Source: Comamonadaceae bacterium (lineage in GTDB: Bacteria; Pseudomonadota; Gammaproteobacteria; Burkholderiales; Burkholderiaceae_C). Taken from it: a DNA stretch of 5,351 bases. The notes under the pieces were generated by a model. That model worked only from the letters and a program-made list of their open reading frames with translations. It was not told where the DNA came from and ran no database searches. Of this stretch, positions 1 to 5,213 are shown piece after piece (within the stretch, counting starts at the first letter, position 1; each line of letters opens with the position of its first letter). Made by a program: the position numbers and the translations under genes. The stretch spans positions 1 to 5,351 of the forward strand of contig CANJNX010000086.1 of the NCBI GenBank assembly GCA_947475495.1, read 5' to 3'.

Positions 1-813
1 CCAAACGCGTGCAAACATTCCAGGCGCCGCCCCTTTGACGCTTGCAGGAATACCCACACGAATTTGCGCCGTATGGGTTGCAGCGTCCATGACCGGCAAT
101 ACCGATCCCGATCCCGCGTCCATGCGAGTGGGCATGGATTGCAAGCCGGGAATTTCAAACTGCACGTTGGCATAGTTGGCAGCCATTGCGCTTTGCGCGA
201 TGGTTGCAGTAATGCGCATTGCCGCTGGATCATGCATGACCAGCAGAGTTTTTCCAGGCATGGCCATATCGCCCAAGGTCACAGCCACCTCGCTCACCAC
301 GCCGGCATAGGGCGCTTGCACCACAAAGTAGTGTGACTGCGTTTGGGCTGCGTCGGACTGGGACTGCAGTGCTTGAACCTGCGCCTGCGTGGCTTGAAAC
401 TGCGCTTGCGAGCGGTCAAGCGCCGCTTGACTGATGTATTGCTTTTGAAAGAGTTGCTTTTGCCGCTCAAAGTCTTTGGCCGCTACATGGAGAGATGCCC
501 GTGCCGCCTCGACTTGCGCGTGACTGGCAGCGGCATTTTGGTTGGCTGATCGCGCGTCGACGCGCAAGAGCTCTTGCCCCGCTTTGACCTGGTCACCGAC
601 TTTGACCTGCAAGGACACGATCGCGCCTGAAACCTGTGCAGCTAAGGCGGTTTGACGAATGGCCTCCACCACAGCGTCAAAACTCTGCATCTGCGCGTTC
701 GCTGCGCCAGCGCTTGTCACCACCATGGTGGCCAAAGCACTATTTTCAGCCGCCCACAAGGGCACGTTCAAGCCCGCAGCCAAGAGCGATACAGCCAATA
801 CAGTTTTCAACAT
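1..813 (-). CDS. RND efflux periplasmic adaptor (membrane fusion protein), C-terminus cut by window edge
   Basis: This is the adaptor that links an inner-membrane RND pump to an outer-membrane channel. All 271 codons from the ATG at 813 to position 1 are open, with no stop, so the end lies outside the window. Residues 1 to about 21 form a signal peptide (hydrophobic core, then PLWA/A). Residues about 57-86 are the first half of the lipoyl domain (GAIVSLQVKVGDQVKAG). Residues about 88-160 are rich in Gln, Ala and charged residues and match the alpha-helical coiled-coil hairpin. Residues about 162-193 are the second lipoyl half (VQAPYAGVVSEV), and the beta-barrel domain begins near 198. An AGGAG ribosome site lies at 824-820, 6 nt before the ATG. 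The signal peptide carries no lipobox cysteine, so the protein should be soluble or peripheral in the periplasm. It is divergent from the ArsR-family gene, which is its likely repressor. The pump and substrate are not visible; metal, thiol or organic export are all possible. Confidence 0.9.
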   Translation of the reverse strand, partial: MLKTVLAVSLLAAGLNVPLWAAENSALATMVVTSAGAANAQMQSFDAVVEAIRQTALAAQVSGAIVSLQVKVGDQVKAGQELLRVDARSANQNAAASHAQVEAARASLHVAAKDFERQKQLFQKQYISQAALDRSQAQFQATQAQVQALQSQSDAAQTQSHYFVVQAPYAGVVSEVAVTLGDMAMPGKTLLVMHDPAAMRITATIAQSAMAANYANVQFEIPGLQSMPTRMDAGSGSVLPVMDAATHTAQIRVGIPASVKGAAPGMFARVW

Positions 814-836
814 TGCAAACTCCTAAAGATTCCAAA

Positions 837-880
837 ATTTAGCAAATTTCTTATTTAGCTAAATGCGTAATTAAGCAAAT
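837..880. promoter_or_regulatory. Array of three related operator-like palindromes (likely ArsR-type binding sites)
   Basis: Three similar elements lie in a row: ATTTAGCAAAT at 837-847, the perfect palindrome ATTTAGCTAAAT at 853-864, and ATTAAGCAAAT at 870-880. Their centres are 16.5 bp apart on each side. All share an ATTNAGC core followed by AAAT. ArsR-family dimers bind short AT-rich palindromes next to their own promoter, so this array is the obvious operator. Assignment to this regulator is by position and symmetry, not by a known motif match. Confidence 0.6.
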
Positions 881-887
881 AATACAC

Positions 888-893
888 TAGAAT
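888..893 (+). promoter_or_regulatory. Possible -10 box for the ArsR-family gene
   Basis: TAGAAT matches the TATAAT consensus at 5 of 6 positions. It sits 7 bp past the third operator-like element, so a bound repressor would cover the promoter. No good -35 hexamer stands 16-18 bp upstream. Transcription would start near 900. That leaves either a leaderless message from the ATG at 901 or a leader of about 60 nt for the ATG at 961. Confidence 0.3.
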
Positions 894-960
894 CTTAAAA
901 ATGCAATACGATCTGAAAATTAAAGTCCCTTCCACTCTTACAACCCAGGATTGCTCCGCT

Positions 961-1299
961 ATGGAAAACCTTCCCCCCGAAGCGATGCGCGATGTGGCGG
1001 CCTACTTTCAGGCGCTTTCCGAACCCACACGCTTGCAATTGCTCAATCTGCTGCGCGAGGGCGAGCGCAATGTAGGGGATTTGGCACAACTCACCGGTTT
1101 TACCGCTGCCAATATTTCGCGGCATATGTCCATGCTGAGCCAGCAGGGCATGGTTGCGCGTGAGAGCCGCGGCACCAGCGTGTATTACCGGATCTCGGAC
1201 GACTCTATTTATGCGCTATGTGACTTGGTGTGCGGAAACATTGCAAGAGAGCATGAACGCACAACCCAACAGCGCAAGGCCTTCTCTCGGACCTCTTAA
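961..1299 (+). CDS. ArsR-family winged-helix transcriptional repressor
   Basis: This is a 112-residue DNA-binding repressor of the ArsR/SmtB fold. The family signature ALSEPTRLQLLNLL is at residues 18-31. The helix-turn-helix runs from about 38 to 62 (VGDLAQLTGFTAANISRHMSML), followed by a wing at about 63-77 (ARESRGTSVYYRI). The alpha-3 metal motif ELCVC of classical arsenic and cadmium sensors is absent; the matching stretch is NVGDL. Two cysteines, 87 and 91 (LCDLVCGN), lie in the C-terminal dimerisation helix and could sense a thiol, oxidant or metal. The start at 961 is preferred because AGGA ends 10 nt upstream and family members usually begin about here; an in-frame ATG at 901 would add 20 residues, including a third cysteine. 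The gene is divergent from the RND adaptor gene and converges on the MFS gene with a 31-bp gap. The family call is secure; the inducer is unknown. Confidence 0.9.
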   Translation: MENLPPEAMRDVAAYFQALSEPTRLQLLNLLREGERNVGDLAQLTGFTAANISRHMSMLSQQGMVARESRGTSVYYRISDDSIYALCDLVCGNIAREHERTTQQRKAFSRTS

Positions 1300-1330
1300 G
1301 CGAATTGGCGCAAAGCGCGCAGGGTAAAAA

Positions 1331-2557
1331 TTACGGGCTATCGCTGCCAATGGCGGGCCAGTGCTTGCGCAAGATAAGCCAAGCGACCAGCCCAATGCCC
1401 ATCATGCACAAAGAGGCTGTCGCTAGCGCCACGGTCGAGTGCATGACCCACGGAGCAATAAGACCGGCCACAATGCCATTGGCGCCAGAGCCAATAAACA
1501 TTTGCAAGGACGAGGCCATGCCCCGCCGATCGGGATGCAAATCAAGAACCAACAAGGTCACCACCGGGACCATCATGGCCCACCCGAAAGCAAAAATCCC
1601 CAAAGGCCAAAGCGCCCAACTGACATGGGCCGTTAAGAGCAGGTTGGCAATGAGATTGACAACCCCAATACACAGCATGATCACAAAGCCGTTGCGAATT
1701 TGCCGCTTCTGCGTGATCTTTCCTGCAACCCGGCCGCTGACCCAGGCACCCAACATGATCCCGCCGATGGTGACCAAGAAACACCAAAAAAATTGCTGTG
1801 GCAGCAAGTGCAAATGTTCGCCCAAGAAAACTGGCGCACTCAGAATATACAAAAACATGCCATTGAACGGAACGCCACTGGCCAAAGCCAAAAGTAAAAA
1901 CCGCGGGTCTGCGCCGAGTTGCCAATAGCCTGCCAGCAAATTCTTGATATGAAAGTGCTGGCGCTGCGTGGGATGCAAGGTCTCAGGCAAGAGCCGGTAG
2001 TTTGCGATCCACAAAACAACGCCAAGAGCCGCCAAGAACCAAAAAATAGCATGCCACGAACTGTGAATCAGCAACCAACCGCCTAAGAGCGGAGCTATTG
2101 CAGGAGCGGCACCAAAGAAAAGCGTGATCTGGCTCATGACCTTTTGGGCCTGCGATGGCGCATACATATCGCGCACCACCGCCCGCGCAATCACAATGCC
2201 AGCCCCGGTGGACAGGCCTTGCATGGCGCGAAAGAAAATCAGTTGACCGATGCTTTGTGACAGCGCACAACCCACCGAAGCCAAGGTAAAGACTGCCAAG
2301 CCCCAAAGCACCACTGGTCTGCGGCCAAAGCTGTCGGAGATAGCACCGTGAAACAAAGCCATGAAGGCAAACCCAAACAGATACGCCGACAGGGTTTGTT
2401 GCATCTGCAATTGCGTTGCACCCAGCGATGCAGAAATCCCAGAAAACGCAGGCAAGTAGGTGTCAATCGAAAACGGCCCCAGCATGCCCAACACGGCCAA
2501 TAAAACGGCAAAAGCCCATTGCGGCAAACGCCAAAGAGTGTGTGCGTCAGGATGCAT
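1331..2557 (-). CDS. Bcr/CflA-type multidrug efflux transporter (MFS, DHA1 group)
   Basis: This 408-residue inner-membrane proton antiporter has about 12 predicted membrane segments, the usual length for the family. The family signature FSIDTYLPAF is in the first segment (29-38). MFS motif A follows at about 71-80 (GAISDSFGRR), motif B at 110-114 (RAMQG), and the motif C region at about 151-162 (APAIAPLLGGWL). RDMY (129-132) and the FHI element near 202-204 resemble E. coli Bcr, and the C-terminal half keeps the typical region near 339-352 (DLHPDRRGMASSLQ). Bcr relatives export drugs such as bicyclomycin and sulfonamides, and E. coli Bcr has also been linked to cysteine export. The ATG lies 6 nt after the eamA stop, with no clear ribosome site, so translation is probably coupled. 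It is the last gene of the four-gene cluster. Its substrate cannot be told from the sequence. Confidence 0.9.
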   Translation of the reverse strand: MHPDAHTLWRLPQWAFAVLLAVLGMLGPFSIDTYLPAFSGISASLGATQLQMQQTLSAYLFGFAFMALFHGAISDSFGRRPVVLWGLAVFTLASVGCALSQSIGQLIFFRAMQGLSTGAGIVIARAVVRDMYAPSQAQKVMSQITLFFGAAPAIAPLLGGWLLIHSSWHAIFWFLAALGVVLWIANYRLLPETLHPTQRQHFHIKNLLAGYWQLGADPRFLLLALASGVPFNGMFLYILSAPVFLGEHLHLLPQQFFWCFLVTIGGIMLGAWVSGRVAGKITQKRQIRNGFVIMLCIGVVNLIANLLLTAHVSWALWPLGIFAFGWAMMVPVVTLLVLDLHPDRRGMASSLQMFIGSGANGIVAGLIAPWVMHSTVALATASLCMMGIGLVAWLILRKHWPAIGSDSP

Positions 2558-2563
2558 AGGTTT

Positions 2564-3499
2564 TCAAGGAAGGGCCTCAGCGGGCTTGCGTGTGAAGAAT
2601 GAAGCGCCAAACAAATTAAGCAGCAAGCCGGCCATCAACAACGCCCCGCCTGCAAAATGAATCGGTTTCATGGCTTCGCCAAAAACAAGCCACCCGGTGG
2701 TCAGCCCTACCAAAGGAACCAACAAACTAAAAGGGGCTACCCGGTTGGCTGGGTATTTAGAGAGCATGCGGGTCCATACCCCGTAACCAAACAAGGTGGC
2801 CCCCCAAGCCAAGTAGGCCAAGGCTGCGAACGACTGCCATTCAAAATGCACGAGCGCGTGCGTTATCGCCTCGGGACCTTCGATCCAGAGCGAAAGTAAC
2901 AAAAAGGGAATGGGCGGAACCAGGCTGGCCCAGACCACAAACGCCTGCTGGTCCATTGGCCCAAACCGCCCCAGGGACCGCGTGACAATATTGCCACCGG
3001 CCCACATCACCGCCGCAGCCACCGTCAGCCCAAACCCTGCCAGAGGCATGCTCACGCCGTGGGCACTGCCAATCAAAACCAATCCGACAGCGGCCAAAGC
3101 CAAGCCCGCTATTTGGTTGAGTTGCCAGCGCTCCTTGAGCCACAGGGCCGCAAACAGCATCGTGAAAAAAGCTTGGGATTGCAATACCAACGAGGCCAAG
3201 CCAGAGGGCATGCCCAGATGGATTGCGCTAAACAAAAGAGCAAACTGCCCGACCGAAATCGTCATTCCGTAGAGCAGATACCAGCGCAAAGGAACCTTGG
3301 GGGCTTTAAAAAATAAGAGTGCGGGAAAAGCGGCGAGCACAAAACGCAAACAACCCAAAAGCAAAGGTGGAACGCCAACCACGCCTATCTTGATCACCGC
3401 AAAGTTCATTCCCCAGACCCACACGACAACCATCATGACAGCCAAGTCAGCAGGGGCTATAAAGACAAGCCCCTGCTTCTTCACAGTGATATCGGGCAT
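2564..3499 (-). CDS. eamA: EamA-type O-acetylserine/cysteine exporter (DMT superfamily)
   Basis: This 311-residue inner-membrane protein has about ten membrane segments arranged as two EamA repeats. It follows E. coli EamA (YdeD) closely over its length: WGMNFAVIKIG at 29-39, PPLLLGCLRF near 44-53, GMPSGLASLVLQSQAFFT at 96-113, AGGN at 167-170, and RVAPFSLLVPLVGL at 253-266. E. coli EamA exports O-acetylserine and cysteine, so the same role is likely here, though DMT specificity is easily misjudged. The chosen start is the ATG 2 nt after the rcnA stop. An upstream in-frame ATG at 3544 would add 15 residues that overlap rcnA and have no counterpart in EamA. No strong ribosome site precedes the chosen start, which suggests coupling to rcnA. 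The stop codon is followed 6 nt later by the MFS gene. Confidence 0.85.
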   Translation of the reverse strand: MPDITVKKQGLVFIAPADLAVMMVVVWVWGMNFAVIKIGVVGVPPLLLGCLRFVLAAFPALLFFKAPKVPLRWYLLYGMTISVGQFALLFSAIHLGMPSGLASLVLQSQAFFTMLFAALWLKERWQLNQIAGLALAAVGLVLIGSAHGVSMPLAGFGLTVAAAVMWAGGNIVTRSLGRFGPMDQQAFVVWASLVPPIPFLLLSLWIEGPEAITHALVHFEWQSFAALAYLAWGATLFGYGVWTRMLSKYPANRVAPFSLLVPLVGLTTGWLVFGEAMKPIHFAGGALLMAGLLLNLFGASFFTRKPAEALP

Positions 3500-3501
3500 G
3501 G

Positions 3502-4296
3502 TTAGGTGTGCGCTCTGAAAATCAGTGCACTCCAACCTTCCCAAGCGATGTAGGCACCCACCACCAACATCAAGGCGCTAGACAGGTACGGCGCTTTTTC
3601 TGCAAAAGCACCAAAACCGCTCCAGGCTTTCGTCGCGTGTCGCACACTCAATGCGGCTAAAGCGCCAGAGGCGACCATCGTAAGAGCCAGCCCCACACTG
3701 AAACTGAGGACCAAGGCCGTACCCAGCGCGAACTCCTTCAGTTGCAAACAGAGCAGCAAAACAGTGATCGATGCGGGGCACGGTATCAAGCCCCCGGTTA
3801 AGCCAAACACCACGATTTGCCCATGGGTCACCTGCTGACCCGTAAAACGAGTACGAATTTGCTCCGCATGGGCTTGCGCATGCGCATCTGTTGCATCTTC
3901 GTGATGATGGTCGTGATGATGATCGTGGTCGTGAGTGTGATGATGGTGATGGTTCGTTTTTTGGACGCGCCATGCCATCCAAATCGCAGTCGCAATAATC
4001 AAGGCGCCGCTGAGCAATTGTAAATAAGGCTCACTTGCCAACACATCCGTGTTTTGTCCAAAGTACAGCCCAAGCAAAGCCACGGCCCACACTACGGCGG
4101 TATGGGAGACGGTAGCGGAAAGACCCAAGAGCACCGCCTGCGCCACTGTTCCCCGCACAGCGATGATGAATGCGGCCATCATGGTTTTGGAGTGGCCCGG
4201 TTCGAGTCCATGCAAAGCGCCCAAGGCAATGGCGCTGGGAACAAACAACCATGCGCTCGCAGAACCTTGCTGCAACAGCAATGAAAAATCAGCCAT
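3502..4296 (-). CDS. rcnA: Nickel/cobalt efflux protein RcnA
   Basis: This 264-residue inner-membrane Ni(II)/Co(II) exporter matches E. coli RcnA in sequence and organisation. The metal motif HGLEPGH is at residues 29-35, followed by SKTMMAAFII. ATVSHTAVVW is at 61-70. A cytosolic or loop segment at 116-132 has 13 histidines in 17 residues, mixed with aspartates, and should bind metal. FGLTGGLIPCPASITVLLL (164-182) and LSFSVGLALT (197-206) are the conserved later segments. About six membrane helices are expected. The ATG is 5 nt after the gntR stop, with no strong ribosome site, so expression is probably coupled to the regulator. In enterobacteria rcnA is controlled by the divergent nickel sensor RcnR. 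No RcnR is visible here and a GntR regulator takes that position. Function is confident; the control is inferred. Confidence 0.95.
   Translation of the reverse strand: MADFSLLLQQGSASAWLFVPSAIALGALHGLEPGHSKTMMAAFIIAVRGTVAQAVLLGLSATVSHTAVVWAVALLGLYFGQNTDVLASEPYLQLLSGALIIATAIWMAWRVQKTNHHHHHTHDHDHHHDHHHEDATDAHAQAHAEQIRTRFTGQQVTHGQIVVFGLTGGLIPCPASITVLLLCLQLKEFALGTALVLSFSVGLALTMVASGALAALSVRHATKAWSGFGAFAEKAPYLSSALMLVVGAYIAWEGWSALIFRAHT
3901..3951 (-). repeat. Low-complexity histidine-coding tract inside rcnA
   Basis: The stretch is a run of CAT/CAC and GAT/GAC codons encoding residues 116-132 of RcnA. On the plus strand it reads as a GTG/ATG-rich simple sequence. Such tracts vary in length between relatives and can slip during replication. 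It is a protein feature, not a mobile repeat. Confidence 0.8.
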
Positions 4297-4301
4297 TGGT
4301 T

Positions 4302-4994
4302 TTATTTTTTTCCGAAAAGAAGGAGTAAATCCTGCTGTGCCATCGGGTTCCTATCCAATTGCAAATGGTCTTTGATGTGACTGAGGTGCTCGCGCATTAA
4401 CTTTTCCGCCATATTGCAATCACCAACGCTTAAAGCCGCAACAAGCGCGGAATGTTCGTCGTCGCGGCAATTGCTAAATCCTGCATCGCCATACATGCCA
4501 ATGATTAAAGAGCTGCGTGCAATCAAATCCTTAACGATGCGCAACATCACTTCGTTACCAGCGAGTTGGGCTAAGGCTGCGTGGAACAAGCCTGATAAAC
4601 GAATCGCTTCGCGACGATTGCCTTCTTTATGGGCTGCCAATTCTTGCTTCACATTTTTCTTTAATGCGGTGATGTCAGCGCGTTTGGCTCGCGTAGCCGC
4701 CATTCGAATCAAAGGCGGTTCAACGAGTAGCCGCGCTTCAAACACCGCGCGCGCTTGTTCAGCCGTAGGTTGAGCGACATAGGCCCCCCGGTTGGGCTGC
4801 AATTCAACAACTTCACGGCTCGCCAGGATCAGCAATGTACGCCGGATGCGCATCCGACCTACGCCAAAAGCCGTACACAAACTGGCCTCGGAAAGCTTGG
4901 CGCCTGGCGCTAAACGCTGGTCAATGACCGCCTCATAGATGCGCTCAACGATGTACTCCTCTTGTCCATCGTCAGGGTTAACCATCACTGGCAT
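4302..4994 (-). CDS. GntR-family transcriptional regulator, FadR subfamily with FCD domain
   Basis: This 230-residue regulator has an N-terminal winged helix (about 13-76) and an all-helical FCD ligand domain (about 80-215). The DNA-binding part shows YIVERIYEAVIDQRLAPGAKLSEASL, then FGVGRMRIRRTLLIL as the recognition region, and LQPNRGAYVAQPT as the wing. The recognition helix differs from the common SRTPVREAL form, with R-x-R-I-R-R instead. In the FCD domain the metal-site histidines are present: H138 (LFHAALAQLAGN), H181 (DDEHSALVAAL) and H203 (REHLSHI). The aspartate expected four residues before H138 is serine 134. A plausible ribosome site (AAGG, 5 nt upstream) supports the start at 4994. 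It is the first gene of a cluster with rcnA, eamA and the MFS gene, and is divergent from a binding-protein gene. It probably regulates both sides; its effector is unknown. Confidence 0.9.
   Translation of the reverse strand: MPVMVNPDDGQEEYIVERIYEAVIDQRLAPGAKLSEASLCTAFGVGRMRIRRTLLILASREVVELQPNRGAYVAQPTAEQARAVFEARLLVEPPLIRMAATRAKRADITALKKNVKQELAAHKEGNRREAIRLSGLFHAALAQLAGNEVMLRIVKDLIARSSLIIGMYGDAGFSNCRDDEHSALVAALSVGDCNMAEKLMREHLSHIKDHLQLDRNPMAQQDLLLLFGKK
4305..4311 (-). other. A AAA AAA slippery heptamer at the gntR stop codon
   Basis: On the minus strand the last sense codons of gntR read GGA AAA AAA, followed by TAA. The seven adenines are phased as X XXY YYZ, the arrangement that favours -1 ribosomal slippage. 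After a -1 slip the next codons are ATA AAA CCA and then the rcnA ATG, in frame. A 6-bp hairpin (TTGCTG, loop of 3, CAGCAA; 4281-4267) lies 23 nt downstream, farther than a classical stimulator. The heptamer and phase are seen directly; function is unproven. Confidence 0.4.
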
Positions 4995-5107
4995 AGGACC
5001 TTTACCTGCATGTTGTGCCTCAATTCAAAATTCGTGCCAACCGAAAAAATTTGTAACTTTTCATCACTATCTTACAGGCGGATTGATTTCGGGATTGAAA
5101 AAAGATG

Positions 5108-5136
5108 TTGACAAGATTGTTAACAAGATTAAAGAT
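5108..5136 (+). promoter_or_regulatory. Promoter for the substrate-binding protein gene
   Basis: A perfect sigma-70 -35 box, TTGACA, is at 5108-5113. The best -10 candidates are TAAAGA at 5130-5135 (16-bp spacer) or AAAGAT at 5131-5136 (17-bp spacer), both weak matches. A strong -35 with a poor -10 suits a regulated promoter. Transcription would start near 5142, giving a leader of about 70 nt. Confidence 0.55.
5117..5126. promoter_or_regulatory. Putative GntR (FCD-type) operator
   Basis: TTGTTAACAA is a perfect 10-bp palindrome in the spacer between the -35 and -10 elements. FadR-type GntR regulators typically bind a GT-n-AC core with short flanks, and this fits. Binding here would block the plus-strand promoter. 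The gntR start is about 120 bp away on the other strand, so effects on both directions are possible. Confidence 0.5.
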
Positions 5137-5200
5137 GCGCCTACCAACCTGCAAAGGCACCGGCCGACAGGATGGACCCTTCCTTCCACTTCCACTCCCA

Positions 5201-5205
5201 AGGAG
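5201..5205 (+). promoter_or_regulatory. Ribosome binding site deciding the start of the binding-protein gene
   Basis: AGGAG lies 8 nt before the ATG at 5214. An in-frame ATG at 5172 would add 14 residues before the signal peptide. It has AGG directly abutting the start codon, too close to act as a ribosome site, so 5214 is preferred. Confidence 0.8.
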
Positions 5206-5213
5206 TCTTGTTC

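Larger units (their letters stand above)
814..960. promoter_or_regulatory. Divergent control region between the adaptor gene and the ArsR-family gene
   Basis: This AT-rich stretch separates two divergent genes and contrasts with the more GC-rich coding sequence on each side. It holds the adaptor ribosome site (820-824), three related 11-12 bp quasi-palindromes (837-880), and a TAGAAT hexamer (888-893) that could be the -10 box of the ArsR gene. I see no convincing -35 box for either direction. A 7-bp inverted repeat, AAGATTC at 826-832 and GAATCTT at 890-896, frames the site array. The part from 901 onward could be coding if the upstream ArsR start is used. Confidence 0.7.
5101..5137 (+). repeat. 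Nested short direct repeats around the promoter
   Basis: AAAGATG occurs at 5101-5107 and again at 5131-5137, 30 bp apart, about three helical turns. Inside lie two copies of ACAAGATT at 5111-5118 and 5123-5130, 12 bp apart. The array overlaps the -35 box and the proposed operator, which suggests binding of a regulator, although AT-rich chance similarity is possible. Confidence 0.4.

Noticed and set aside
64..549. Two plus-strand open frames of 90 and 68 codons at the left end
   Set aside because: They are antisense to the RND adaptor, whose signal peptide, lipoyl halves and hairpin are clear. They have no good ribosome sites and give low-complexity translations.
1308..1318. GCGC-AAA-GCGC hairpin between the convergent ArsR and MFS genes as a terminator
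   Set aside because: The stem is only 4 bp and no T-run follows it in either direction at the right distance.
1305..1928. 207-codon open frame on the plus strand opposite the MFS gene
   Set aside because: It is fully antisense to a confident Bcr/CflA gene. Its translation shows no membrane segments or known domain, and its composition is that of a reverse-strand shadow.
3500..3544. Longer eamA start at 3544
   Set aside because: The extra 15 residues overlap the rcnA coding end, have no counterpart in E. coli EamA, and are not needed for the first membrane segment.
3901..3951. GTG/ATG-rich simple sequence as a regulatory or CRISPR-like repeat
   Set aside because: It is explained by the histidine-rich loop codons of rcnA; there are no spacers or unit repeats.
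5172..5213. Upstream in-frame ATG at 5172 for the binding-protein gene
   Set aside because: It would put 14 residues before a normal signal peptide, and the strong AGGAG at 5201-5205 serves the ATG at 5214.
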